Assembly: GCA_964573205.1 (NCBI GenBank)
Contig: CAZNIT010000057.1
Span: 1-24,484 of the forward strand
Direction: 5' to 3'
From: QNZT01 sp964573205
GTDB lineage: Bacteria; Campylobacterota; Campylobacteria; Campylobacterales; QNZT01
DNA: 24,484 bases
Numbering within the stretch: position 1 is the first letter of the stretch; each line of letters starts with the position of its first letter. The position numbers were made by a program, and so were the translations under genes. Of the stretch, positions 6,550-15,032 are shown piece by piece. Under the pieces are notes generated by a model, which saw nothing but the letters and a program-made list of their open reading frames with translations, had not been told where the DNA came from and did not search any database.

Positions 6550-7509
6550 TTAGTCCAGAAAATGTAGATCTCTTAAGATGTTCGAGGGAATTTCATATTT
6601 TCCTTTGTTGATCTTGAAAATATCCAAAGCGGTGAATTTACCTTCCGAAAATCCGATAGCTTTGCACATATTTTTGTTTTTAATTAGAAGATCAACGGCT
6701 CTTACGGTAAATTCAAAAGCCATCATTCTGTCAAAAACGGTTGGATTCCCCCCTCTTTGAATATGTCCCAATACGGTAACTCTAGTCTCCATCAAAATAT
6801 CGTCTTCAAGCCATTTTTTTATCTCGTAAGTAGCTTTCGTTCCTTCCGCGACAATAGCCAATATATAGCTTCTACCCTCTTGTAGATCTTTTTTTAAAAA
6901 ATGTGCGGCTACTTCTTTATTGAAATTCATCTCCGGAATAACGCAAATTTCCGCACCGCTTGAAAGAGCGGTGACCGCCGCGAGATATCCGCATTCTCTT
7001 CCCATCGTTTCCACGACAAAAGCACGCTTGAACGTGGATGCTGTATCGCGAATATTGTCAACGGCGCCTCGTATGACGTTTAAAGCGGTATCGACGCCTA
7101 AACAATAGTCGGTACCAAAGATATCGTTGTCGATGGTCGTAGGAATACCGACGAAATTTATGCCGAACTCGGCATTTAGTATCTCAAAAGCTTTATATGA
7201 TCCGTCGCCACCTAATACGACTACACCGTTGATATTAAATTTTCTAAGATTTTCAGACGCTTTCTCTCTATATGACTTTTCGTAAAATCGCTTCGATCTT
7301 GAAGAGCCTATGATCGCGCCGCCGTTGTGAAGAATTCCGGCTACATCCGAATGAACGGCTTTTTTGATCTTCGCATCTATCAAGCCTTCGAGACCGTCAT
7401 ATATAAAGTATGGTGTTTTACCGCATTTATATACATAATCGACGAATTTTTTTATTGCGGGATTCATTCCCGGTGCGTCACCACCGGAGCAGATAATAGC
7501 CAACGACAT
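6550..7509 (-). CDS. pfkA: 6-phosphofructokinase (PfkA type)
   Basis: 319 aa from the ATG at 7509. A GTG two codons earlier would overlap the AGGAG at 7515-7519, so the ATG is preferred. Motifs: CSGGDAPGMN (7-16), GGDGS (100-104), TIDND with the catalytic Asp127, MGRECGY, and LGHIQRGGNP near the fructose-6-phosphate site. Gly103, matching E. coli Gly104, points to an ATP-dependent rather than pyrophosphate-dependent enzyme. The residue before TIDND is Thr124, whereas ATP enzymes usually have Gly and pyrophosphate enzymes Lys. It phosphorylates fructose-6-phosphate, the committed step of glycolysis. Campylobacter and Helicobacter generally lack this enzyme. It is the first gene of the pfkA-pgk unit and has its own candidate promoter at 7537-7545. 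Confidence 0.95.
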   Translation of the reverse strand: MSLAIICSGGDAPGMNPAIKKFVDYVYKCGKTPYFIYDGLEGLIDAKIKKAVHSDVAGILHNGGAIIGSSRSKRFYEKSYREKASENLRKFNINGVVVLGGDGSYKAFEILNAEFGINFVGIPTTIDNDIFGTDYCLGVDTALNVIRGAVDNIRDTASTFKRAFVVETMGRECGYLAAVTALSSGAEICVIPEMNFNKEVAAHFLKKDLQEGRSYILAIVAEGTKATYEIKKWLEDDILMETRVTVLGHIQRGGNPTVFDRMMAFEFTVRAVDLLIKNKNMCKAIGFSEGKFTALDIFKINKGKYEIPSNILRDLHFLD

Positions 7510-7536
7510 ATGCACTCCTGTAAATCACGATTTTAA

Positions 7537-7545
7537 ATTGTATCA
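7537..7545 (-). promoter_or_regulatory. Candidate extended -10 of pfkA-pgk
   Basis: TGATACAAT on the minus strand, about 28 bp upstream of the ATG at 7509, in the gap after the Sir2 gene. Confidence 0.4.
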
Positions 7546-7565
7546 TGAAATAAAGATTTTATATG

Positions 7566-8396
7566 TTAGTTGGTGAACATTCGGTTAAAAAGAATGTCGA
7601 TCGCCTCTTTCGCTCCCGTTTGAAAAGATATCTGATTTTTCGGTACTTCAAAATCTCTGGGATTAATACGAATCAAAGAAGCGCTGTGCGTATGGATCAG
7701 ACTCTCGCTAAATCTTCTGACCGTAGGTACGCCGGTACCCGCACCAAATTCCAGTATAGCCAGTTTAGAGTTTTTCATTTTGATATTATCAAGCCAATGT
7801 TGTAATTTTTGATTTTGTTTGTTTGTTCTGTCTTCGATCCACTCCCAATCCCCGAACATTAGGATATTAGGTCTTTGTAAGGCGTTGCATTTAGGACATT
7901 TCGGTAACGGCTCCAGAGCTTTGAAATTCGCATGATCTATTTTTATTTCAAGATTTTTTGCGCAAAGAATATCTCTCGAACAAAGTTCGACACATTGCAA
8001 ATAGTGAATACTGCCGTGAACTTCGCAGATACAATCGTCACTAAAACCGGCTTTTTGAAATTGTCCGTCAACGTTTGAAGTGAAAACGAAATATCCGTCC
8101 TTTTTTTCTTTTGCAAATTCTAAAAGTTTGTAAAAGCCGTCATGGGGTTTCGTTTTTTTATATAAATTTAATCGATGGCCGTAAAAAGCCCAAGCAAGAG
8201 ACGGATTTTCTTTGAACCATCCGGGGTTCGCCATCTCTTCGAAGCGATAACCCAGCTCTTTTATAGCCGGATAAGCTCTCCAGAAGCCCTGTGTTCCTCG
8301 AAAATCGGGAAGTCCGCTATCTACTCCCATTCCGGCTCCGGCCGTGATGAGGATAGCGTCGGCACTTGAAAGTATTTTTTTGGCTTTTTCTATCAT
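7566..8396 (-). CDS. Sir2-family NAD-dependent protein deacylase
   Basis: 276 aa. Sirtuins remove acetyl or longer acyl groups from lysine, consuming NAD. The nucleotide-binding motif is at 18-33 (TAGAGMGVDSGLPDFR). TSNVDG (106-111) replaces the common TQNIDG. The catalytic His is His127 (EVHGS). Zinc-type Cys are seen at 135/139 and 167/170 (CPKC), the first pair spaced CX3C. Late motifs GAGTGVPT and INPRD complete the fold. Substrates cannot be told from sequence. It lies upstream of pfkA on the same strand, 56 nt away, and divergent from the SbcD-like gene, sharing an approximately 60-bp control region with it. Confidence 0.92.
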   Translation of the reverse strand: MIEKAKKILSSADAILITAGAGMGVDSGLPDFRGTQGFWRAYPAIKELGYRFEEMANPGWFKENPSLAWAFYGHRLNLYKKTKPHDGFYKLLEFAKEKKDGYFVFTSNVDGQFQKAGFSDDCICEVHGSIHYLQCVELCSRDILCAKNLEIKIDHANFKALEPLPKCPKCNALQRPNILMFGDWEWIEDRTNKQNQKLQHWLDNIKMKNSKLAILEFGAGTGVPTVRRFSESLIHTHSASLIRINPRDFEVPKNQISFQTGAKEAIDILFNRMFTN

Positions 8397-8419
8397 GTAT
8401 GCGCCTTATTTTTGATATA

Positions 8420-8428
8420 TGATATAAT
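8420..8428 (+). promoter_or_regulatory. Extended -10 of the sbcD-sbcC-like pair
   Basis: TGATATAAT is a near-perfect extended -10, placing the start about 20 nt before the TTG at 8456. A TATAAT facing the Sir2 gene lies at 8438-8443 on the minus strand, so the promoters overlap divergently. Confidence 0.5.
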
Positions 8429-8455
8429 AATTTTAAAATTATATTGGGTTTACTC

Positions 8456-9577
8456 TTGAAAATAGTACATTTTAGCGATACTCATTTAGGATTTAGCGAT
8501 CTTGATGTTGTCAACAATGCGGGTATCAATCAAAGAGAAGCTGATTTTTACCGAGCGTTTAGCGATATCGTAGATTCCGCTTTGTCTCTAAAGCCAGATT
8601 TTATTATTCATACGGGAGATCTTTTTCATCGGGCAAGTCCTAGCAATAGAGCCATCACCTTCGCTCTTAAAGAGTTCAAAAGAATAGAAAAAGCGAAAAT
8701 TCCCGTAGTTATTATAGCGGGTAATCACTCCACTCCGAAAACTTTCAACTCTTTGGCAATATTAGCGGCTTTAGATACATTCGAGAACGTTCATGCGGTA
8801 TATAAACAGAGATACGAGAAAGTGGAGTTTGATAAAGTGATATTTCATGCATTGCCTCACATAAACGATGAGAAAATAATTTTAAAAGAACTTGACAAAA
8901 TAGAGTCGTCGGTAGACAAAAAGAAGAAAAATATTCTTATGATGCATTGTTGTGTCGGCGCTCACTATTTGATGCATGAGTTTGGAGAGTGGGTATATCC
9001 GAAAGAGAGAGAATATCTGTTTGAAGTTATGGATTATGTAGCACTAGGACATTGGCATGGATTCGGTGCGGTCGGTAATTATAAAAACGTATATTATAGC
9101 GGCTCTAGTGAGAGGACAAGTAGTGGCGATAAACGCGATGACAAAGGTTTCGTAGTCGTCGATTTGAAAGATTCTCTTCAAGTAAAACATCATCGTATAA
9201 ATATTCGGAAATCACTCTTTTTTGAGATTGATGCCCGAAAGCTAGAAGAGGAGTTGAGCCAATTGGATTTGAGCGATATAAATGACGCTATGGTTGAAGT
9301 GAAGCTTTTTAATTTAACCGCCGAGAGTTCCATAGATATAGCGGATAAAACACTAAAAGAGTTTTTTTCAAAAGCTATGTCGATTAAGATAAAGAGAGAA
9401 TTTATTATAGAAAACGGTGACGAAATAGATGCGAATGTCGAAGCTTCGTCACTAGAATCGCTTTTTCTGTTACATATAAAAGAGAGAGTAAAGGACGAAA
9501 AGAGTTTAAAAAGGTTGAATGATAAAGCGAAAGAGCTTTTTGCGCGCACCAAAGAGAGCGATGATGATATTAACTAG
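8456..9577 (+). CDS. SbcD/Mre11-type DNA repair exonuclease subunit
   Basis: 373 aa from the TTG at 8456, which gives MKIVHFSDTHLG, the usual beginning of the family. A TTG at 8444 is in frame but would add MGLL without benefit. Metallophosphoesterase motifs in order: SDTHLG (Asp8, His10), GDLFHR (Asp55), AGNHSTP (Asn90, His91), MMHCC and GHWHG. It should be the manganese-dependent nuclease partner of the downstream ATPase, processing hairpins and blocked double-strand ends. The last 17 nt overlap the next gene, so translation is coupled. No clear Shine-Dalgarno precedes the TTG. Confidence 0.93.
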   Translation: MKIVHFSDTHLGFSDLDVVNNAGINQREADFYRAFSDIVDSALSLKPDFIIHTGDLFHRASPSNRAITFALKEFKRIEKAKIPVVIIAGNHSTPKTFNSLAILAALDTFENVHAVYKQRYEKVEFDKVIFHALPHINDEKIILKELDKIESSVDKKKKNILMMHCCVGAHYLMHEFGEWVYPKEREYLFEVMDYVALGHWHGFGAVGNYKNVYYSGSSERTSSGDKRDDKGFVVVDLKDSLQVKHHRINIRKSLFFEIDARKLEEELSQLDLSDINDAMVEVKLFNLTAESSIDIADKTLKEFFSKAMSIKIKREFIIENGDEIDANVEASSLESLFLLHIKERVKDEKSLKRLNDKAKELFARTKESDDDIN

Positions 9578-11930
9578 TTTGCAAATGATCAACTATAAAA
9601 AATATGAAAACTTCTCATTGGAGTTTTCTGACGGACTTACCGGAATACTAGGGCGTAACGGTAGCGGCAAATCGACGATTTTTAGTGCCGTCATATTTGC
9701 TCTTTACGGCGATACGAGAGGAGAAAAAGAGAATATTCGATATTCAAACGCAGCCGACAACGCTACGGTCGAAGTTGAATTGATATTTGAGATAGATCAA
9801 AAATCGTATAAAGTGGTTCGACAAATGCGCGGTAGAAATCTAGTCGCAAAAGCTTACTTATATGACTATAAGGAGAAACTTTTGAGTGAAGGCTCTAAAG
9901 ATGTGACTCTTGAGATCACAAAGCTTTTAGGTCTGAGTAAGGAGGCTTTCGTCCATACCGTTTTTTCTTCTCAAAAAGAGCTCACGGCATTAAGCGGTCT
10001 GAAAAACGAGGATAGAAAAAAGATAATCAGAAAACTTTTAGGACTGGAAAAGATAGATAAAATCGAGAGTGAGATAAAGCTTAAGATAAGAGATCTTAAA
10101 AAAGAGGTTCAAACGATAGAAAAATTGTTACTCGATCGATCGGATATAAAAAAGATCGAAGAAGAAAAAGAGAGCAAGGTCAAAAAATCAACTCACTATC
10201 AAAAAGAGATACGAAATAGCGAAACGGAGTATGAAAATAGACTTAAAAAGTTATCAAAATTAGATAAAGAATTAAGAAAGTTTCAGAAACTTAAAGACGA
10301 GTTTAATAATCTAAAGAGTTTACTCCTGTTAAAAGAGGGTGATCTTGAAAATCAAAAGATAAATGTTAAAAACGCGAAAGAGCGCCTAAAAGAGCTGCTT
10401 GAGAGTAAAGAGATATATGACAAAGAGAAACATATAATAAAAGAATATAAAGAGTGCGAAGAATCGATCGTAAAATTTCAAAAACAAAAAGAGCTTTTTT
10501 TAAGAAAAGAGGGGTTGACAAAAGAGCGAGCCGTACTTCGAGAGAGATACAAAGAAGCCGATAGCGAAATAAAAGGTCTTGAAAAGAGTCTTGAGAAAAA
10601 AACTTTGGTTTTAAACGAAATACGGAAGAACCGACTTGTTTTTGAAAAGTACGATAACAAATTGAAAAAAGCCCAAAAAGAGCAAAACAATATAAAGCGC
10701 GAGATTGCCGGTTTTGAAGCTCTTGTAGAAGATATTGAAAAAAAGATTGAAAATATCAGAAAAATAGGTAAAAACTCACAATGTCCGACATGTACGAGAA
10801 TGCTTCTTGACGAGTATGACAATGTAATCGAATCTTTACGGGAGAGTATGGTTTTATTAAATCAAAAAGAGATATCCGAAAGAGAAAAACGGCTCACTCG
10901 GGTAAATTCTCAAATATCTCTTTATGAAAAATCGAAAGAAGAAGCTGAAAATGAGTTGAAAAAATTTGAGCAAAAGCTTAGTGTCTTAAACTCTATCGAG
11001 GTGACTTTAAAAAGAAAGCGGGATGAATTTGAAAATATAAAAAAGAGCGGCTTAAAAAACAAAGAGGAGATGGAGAGATTAAAGAATATATATTACGATG
11101 AAAATAAGCATAAAAATGAACTAGCTCGCAAGATAAAACTTGAAAGCGGATATAAAAAACTTTTGGGAATAGTTCGCTTGATCGAGCAGATCGATCCGAT
11201 AAAAAAAGAGATAGAAAATATAAACAAGAAGATATTAAGCCTAAATGATGAGATCAAGAAGATAAAAGGCGATATCGAAAAACATATATATAATGTAAGC
11301 GAACATAATAAAATAGAGTTTGATTATAAAGAAGCTCTTAATCAAAAAGATGAAATAGCAAAACTTTTAAGTGAAAAAAAAGTCGCTCTACAAAAAGTGG
11401 AGGGCGAGATAGAAATATTGAACAGCCGTATTCAAAGAGATAAAGAGCAGAGAGAAATATTTGAGATAAAACTTAATGATAAAAACGATTATGAGAAATT
11501 GAAAGTTTATATGAACGATTTCAAAAATAGAATCAACGCTCAAATATCTCCCAGAATAAGTCGATATGCCAGTGAAATGTATGCAAATATCACTAGAGGG
11601 AAGTATCAGTTTATCAGAGTTAGCGAAGAGTTTGATTTTTTTATCTACGATGACGCAAAAGAGTATCCTCTTGATCGTTTTAGCGGAGGGGAGATAGACT
11701 TGGCGAATTTGGTATTAAGAATCGCCATCTCAAGAACGATCGGCGAATTAAGCGCAAGTGCAGGAGTGGAGTTTTTAGCTTTTGACGAAATTTTCGGAAG
11801 TCAAGATGAGGAGAGGCGATTTAAGATTATGGAAGCGTTTCAAACTATAAAAGAGCAATATAGGCAGATTTTTCTGATTTCACACGAGAGTGAAATAAAA
11901 GAGATGTTCGAAAGGGTGGTGGAACTTTAA
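9561..11930 (+). CDS. SbcC/Rad50-type SMC-like ATPase
   Basis: About 789 aa from tandem ATGs at 9561/9564. An upstream in-frame start at 9519 would lengthen the overlap with the nuclease gene and gives a non-homologous lead. Walker A is GRNGSGKST (31-39). A long Lys/Glu-rich coiled coil is broken by the zinc hook CPTC (408-411), almost exactly mid-protein. The signature FSGGE (707-711) and Walker B FLAFDE (about 738-743) lie at the C-terminus. This layout is diagnostic of Rad50/SbcC. It is shorter than E. coli SbcC (about 1050 aa) because the coils are shorter. With the preceding nuclease it forms the repair complex for double-strand ends. Confidence 0.95.
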   Translation: MMILTSLQMINYKKYENFSLEFSDGLTGILGRNGSGKSTIFSAVIFALYGDTRGEKENIRYSNAADNATVEVELIFEIDQKSYKVVRQMRGRNLVAKAYLYDYKEKLLSEGSKDVTLEITKLLGLSKEAFVHTVFSSQKELTALSGLKNEDRKKIIRKLLGLEKIDKIESEIKLKIRDLKKEVQTIEKLLLDRSDIKKIEEEKESKVKKSTHYQKEIRNSETEYENRLKKLSKLDKELRKFQKLKDEFNNLKSLLLLKEGDLENQKINVKNAKERLKELLESKEIYDKEKHIIKEYKECEESIVKFQKQKELFLRKEGLTKERAVLRERYKEADSEIKGLEKSLEKKTLVLNEIRKNRLVFEKYDNKLKKAQKEQNNIKREIAGFEALVEDIEKKIENIRKIGKNSQCPTCTRMLLDEYDNVIESLRESMVLLNQKEISEREKRLTRVNSQISLYEKSKEEAENELKKFEQKLSVLNSIEVTLKRKRDEFENIKKSGLKNKEEMERLKNIYYDENKHKNELARKIKLESGYKKLLGIVRLIEQIDPIKKEIENINKKILSLNDEIKKIKGDIEKHIYNVSEHNKIEFDYKEALNQKDEIAKLLSEKKVALQKVEGEIEILNSRIQRDKEQREIFEIKLNDKNDYEKLKVYMNDFKNRINAQISPRISRYASEMYANITRGKYQFIRVSEEFDFFIYDDAKEYPLDRFSGGEIDLANLVLRIAISRTIGELSASAGVEFLAFDEIFGSQDEERRFKIMEAFQTIKEQYRQIFLISHESEIKEMFERVVEL

Positions 11931-11966
11931 AAAATCTGCTGCTTTTTACATATATGCCGAAAAGAT

Positions 11967-11997
11967 GAGGTTCAGTTGCTATGAAGCTTTGAACCTC
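11967..11997. terminator. Bidirectional terminator between sbcC-like and tetraheme cytochrome genes
   Basis: GAGGTTCA / TGAACCTC, a perfect 8-bp stem with a 15-nt loop between convergent genes. The minus-strand side is followed by ATCTTTT, a modest T tract; the plus side has none. Confidence 0.5.
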
Positions 11998-12014
11998 TCT
12001 AAACGAATGAAAGT

Positions 12015-12662
12015 TTATCTTCTTCTCATACCGCCTCTTCTGTTCCATTGGCGGTAAGTGTTAGATGATTGATCGTTATACTCCGTGTCGGAGTCGGTTG
12101 ACGATGTAGAGGATGAGGATCTGTAACCGCCCATACCTCTTCCTCCTCGACTCCATCTTCCCGACGATCCGGTACCGCTTGAAGATGTGAATCCATGACA
12201 CATTCTACACTGTCTGCTGTAAAAGGCTTGCGTCGCATGATGAACGTTTCCGCCTCTCATCGGTCTTCCCGTAATGCTATATTTCGGATGGCATGCGAGA
12301 CAATCAGTTTCAAGCACGATCTCGTAAGTATCATAGTTGTAACTATGACAGCTAAAGCAATCGTATTCGCCGCTTGAAGTATCTCCAGGTGCAACCGTCG
12401 GGTACATACCGTTTCCAAGACCACTAATCGGTTCACCGATTCTGCTGTGATGTTTATCTGCATTTACCTCTTGTAAAAGAGGATGCGGCTGGTTGTTGTC
12501 ATCCCCATGGCATAAACGACATTTCTCTTCAGTTGGATTTCCATTAAAAATATTTTTACCTCCTCTGGCTTCTGTTTGCTGTGTAAAAACAAACATACCA
12601 AGTAGTACTAGAAGTGGCAAGATAATGTGTTTGGCTTTTGAACTTACGAGTAAATGAGTCAT
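12015..12662 (-). CDS. Periplasmic tetraheme c-type cytochrome with Ser/Gly/Arg tail
   Basis: 215 aa with a signal peptide ending near residue 32 (TEA). Four CXXCH motifs start at residues 48, 102, 121 and 152. Five other His (including HH at 71-72 and 141-142) suffice for bis-His ligation. The first 55-residue inter-heme segment matches that of the octaheme cytochrome: CXXCH, then ADKHHSRIGEP, a Pro-Gly stretch, then EYDCFSCH. The proteins therefore share a heme module. Residues 157-215 are low-complexity Ser, Gly and Arg ending GGMRRR, of unknown role. AAGGAAAC lies upstream of the ATG. It stands alone between convergent and divergent genes. A soluble or surface electron carrier is likely; partners are unknown. 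Confidence 0.9.
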   Translation of the reverse strand: MTHLLVSSKAKHIILPLLVLLGMFVFTQQTEARGGKNIFNGNPTEEKCRLCHGDDNNQPHPLLQEVNADKHHSRIGEPISGLGNGMYPTVAPGDTSSGEYDCFSCHSYNYDTYEIVLETDCLACHPKYSITGRPMRGGNVHHATQAFYSRQCRMCHGFTSSSGTGSSGRWSRGGRGMGGYRSSSSTSSTDSDTEYNDQSSNTYRQWNRRGGMRRR

Positions 12663-12898
12663 AATGTTTCCTTTTTAAGATGAGTAAAAAATATTTATAA
12701 AGTATAATAAAAGTTTACTTACTTGGAGATTGTGCGGCAAGATTAGTTAAAACTCTTTACTAATCGTTTACAATAAAAATAGTTTCAGTTATAGTCAGTT
12801 TAACTTATAAACGGTTTTACAACTACTTATAAAACCTTAATATTTCGTTATTTTCTTTTGAGTATCATGTGAAAACGCAGAACATAGTAGGAGTGGTG
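12663..12898. promoter_or_regulatory. Divergent control region of tetraheme cytochrome and membrane-protein/channel operon
   Basis: This 236-bp AT-rich gap has two stem-loops: GATTAGT (12741-12747) / ACTAATC (12759-12765), and GGTTTTA (12813-12819) / TAAAACC (12830-12836). A TATCAT -10 with upstream TG (12859-12868) fits the rightward operon. Either stem could be a regulator site. Confidence 0.4.
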
Positions 12899-13279
12899 AT
12901 GAATTTTCATAAAGTGATATCGGGTTTTTTCTTTATCTTGGCTATGACGCTTAATTTCGGTTTTTTTTACGGAAATCCCGAAGTTTTGGCCGAGCATAGC
13001 AAATATGAACTTTTTGCGGCGATTGTGGTAAATTTGATAGCTACGATTTTGAAGTTCGGAGATAAAACACAAGTCGGATCGGTTCTTTTGGCAACTAGTC
13101 TGGTGGCGGATATTCAACTTATCGCATCGGCTTCGGTTTGGGGGATATCTCTTTATGGACTCGGAGGACTCGGTATTGAGTCATCTTCAGCGATCATTTC
13201 ACTTTCCGGCGGGGCGCTTTTGGCAAATATCACTTCCGTGGTGATATTTGTAGGAGATACTTTAAAGTCAAAAAGATAG
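12899..13279 (+). CDS. Small four-helix membrane protein of unknown function, upstream of the K+ channel
   Basis: 126 aa from the ATG at 12899, which has AGGAG five bases upstream; a GTG at 12869 is in frame but lacks a site. Hydrophobic segments at about 5-24, 37-53, 58-88 and 97-119 suggest four membrane helices. Small residues are abundant (SLSGGALLAN), and the termini are basic. I recognise no catalytic motif. The stop is 3 nt before the potassium channel gene, so the two are surely co-translated. A role as an accessory or regulatory subunit of the channel is inference from position only. Confidence 0.82.
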   Translation: MNFHKVISGFFFILAMTLNFGFFYGNPEVLAEHSKYELFAAIVVNLIATILKFGDKTQVGSVLLATSLVADIQLIASASVWGISLYGLGGLGIESSSAIISLSGGALLANITSVVIFVGDTLKSKR

Positions 13280-13282
13280 TCG

Positions 13283-14971
13283 ATGGAAAGTAACGCCAGT
13301 TGGATAATTATCCGCCGTCTTCGCATACCTCTTATTATCATTATCGTTACTTTCGCTATTTCTATATTGGGTATGATGATAATGCCGGGAGTGGACGATG
13401 AGGGAAATGTTTATCATCTGAATTTTTTCGACGCTTTTTATTTTGTAAGCTATATGGCTTCTACTATCGGGTTCGGAGAGTCGCCTTACGATTTTACCTA
13501 TCCTCAGAAGCTTTGGGTTTCGTTCTCTATCTATCTTACCGTTATAGGCTGGTTTTACGGTATAGGAACGGTTGTAGCTTTAATACAGGATAAAGTCTTG
13601 GCGGAGGAGATCGCAAGATCAAAGTTTATAAGAGAGGTGCAAAATCTTCAAGAGCCGTTTATCCTTATTTTCGGTTATAACAATGTAACAAAAAATCTTA
13701 TTCAAAGGCTAAGCGGGATTCCAAGAAGGATGGTGGTCATAGATAAGAGCGAAGCGAAGATCGAAGCTTTGGATCTTGAAAATTATCATCCTCGTATTCC
13801 CGCGTTTCATGGTAATTTGCTCGATGTCTCGATTCTTGAGATGGCGGGAGTGAGATCCCCTATGTGTGTCAGCGTTGTCACTTTGTTTGAAAATGAATAT
13901 AAAAATACAAAGATCGCGATGATGTGTAAACATTTAAATCCCAAAGTTCCTCTTATCGTTCGATCAAATACCTTGCAAAACAGCGAGTATCTTTACAATA
14001 TCGGGATAGAGCATATAGAAAATCCTTTTAAAGTGATATCGAACAGACTTTATCTAGCTTTGACGGCTCCTCACTTGTGGATGCTCGAGATGTGGGTGCA
14101 CGGACATCCTCTTCGTATAAATAAAAAAGAGAAGATTCCCCAGGGAAAATTTGTCATTTACGGTTACGGTCGTATGGGGATGGCTCTGGAAGACGGACTC
14201 AAAAAAGCCGGTGTGGAGTATGTGTTTGTCGATGCTTCGGAAATGTTTTTGACTCAGAAAAAGACCGAGCAGATATTTAGCGAAACCGCTCTTGAAGAGA
14301 GCCTTCTAAGTGCCGGCATAGAGGATGCGACGGTCATTATCGCCGGTACGAGAGACGATATGGTAAATCTTGCGGTGATCATGCTCGCGAGAAAACACAA
14401 CAAAAATATTTATACTATTGCTAGAGAGAACTCTTTGGCCGAGCTTAGTGTTTTCAACGCCGCGAATATCGATAGAAATTATGTTCTTGAAGAGATTATT
14501 ACGAATAAGACTTATAATTACTTGGCTATGCCGTTGGCGAATCTTTTTATCAAGCAGCTTGGTAAAAGGGATGAAAAATGGGGCAAAGATATAGTTGACA
14601 GGATAGTATCCAAACTCGGACGAAAACCTCATTTGTGCGAGATGTCCATAACATCGAAACAAGCTTTCGCCCTTTATAAAGAGCTGCAAAAATCAGGTGA
14701 GATTCCATTGAAGGTTTTAAAAAGATCGAGAAAAGATTTTAGAAAAAACAATAGCGTTTTGTTTTTACTCATCAAGCGAAATGATGAGCTGTTTTTGTTG
14801 CCCGAAGATGATTTCTTGCTCAAAGCCGGGGATGAAATGCTCATAGTTTGTAACAAAAAAAGCGAAGTCGATTTGGCTTATATTTTAAATAACTATTATG
14901 AGCTTTATTATGTAATGCATGGAGAAGAAAAGATTACCGGAGTGTTGTCCAAAGTGGCGTTTGCCGGTTGA
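13283..14971 (+). CDS. Two-TM potassium channel with two RCK (TrkA-N) domains
   Basis: 562 aa. TM1 (about 13-34), pore helix, and TM2 (77-101) surround a selectivity filter TIGFG (61-65) instead of the common TVGYG. RCK1 (about 125-235) begins ILIFGYNNV, where the Rossmann glycine pattern is degenerate. RCK2 (about 289-400) has an intact GYGRMG and probably binds the nucleotide. A TrkA-C-like domain follows (about 440-535), ending with AGDEMLIVC. Such channels (MthK/GsuK type) pass potassium and are gated by ligands on the RCK ring. It begins 3 nt after the small membrane protein. The exact ligand and whether it works as influx or efflux path are not visible. Confidence 0.9.
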   Translation: MESNASWIIIRRLRIPLIIIIVTFAISILGMMIMPGVDDEGNVYHLNFFDAFYFVSYMASTIGFGESPYDFTYPQKLWVSFSIYLTVIGWFYGIGTVVALIQDKVLAEEIARSKFIREVQNLQEPFILIFGYNNVTKNLIQRLSGIPRRMVVIDKSEAKIEALDLENYHPRIPAFHGNLLDVSILEMAGVRSPMCVSVVTLFENEYKNTKIAMMCKHLNPKVPLIVRSNTLQNSEYLYNIGIEHIENPFKVISNRLYLALTAPHLWMLEMWVHGHPLRINKKEKIPQGKFVIYGYGRMGMALEDGLKKAGVEYVFVDASEMFLTQKKTEQIFSETALEESLLSAGIEDATVIIAGTRDDMVNLAVIMLARKHNKNIYTIARENSLAELSVFNAANIDRNYVLEEIITNKTYNYLAMPLANLFIKQLGKRDEKWGKDIVDRIVSKLGRKPHLCEMSITSKQAFALYKELQKSGEIPLKVLKRSRKDFRKNNSVLFLLIKRNDELFLLPEDDFLLKAGDEMLIVCNKKSEVDLAYILNNYYELYYVMHGEEKITGVLSKVAFAG

Positions 14972-14997
14972 GTTAAAAGTGGGATTTTACAACTCTT

Positions 14998-15006
14998 TGA
15001 TATAAT
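14998..15006 (+). promoter_or_regulatory. Extended -10 promoter of ilvD
   Basis: TGATATAAT, identical to the element before the sbcD-like gene, 26 bp upstream of the ATG at 15033. Confidence 0.5.
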
Positions 15007-15032
15007 AGACGCAAATTCGACAAAGGGTAAAA

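Noticed and set aside
8444..8455. TTG at 8444 as start of the SbcD-like protein
   Set aside because: The family begins with the MKI-x-H-x-SD pattern given by the TTG at 8456.
9519..9560. Upstream start for the Rad50/SbcC-like protein
   Set aside because: It would add a basic lead absent from the family and a longer overlap with the nuclease gene.
12869..12898. GTG start ten codons upstream for the small membrane protein
   Set aside because: No ribosome binding site there, and it would fall at the promoter; AGGAG is correctly placed before the ATG at 12899.
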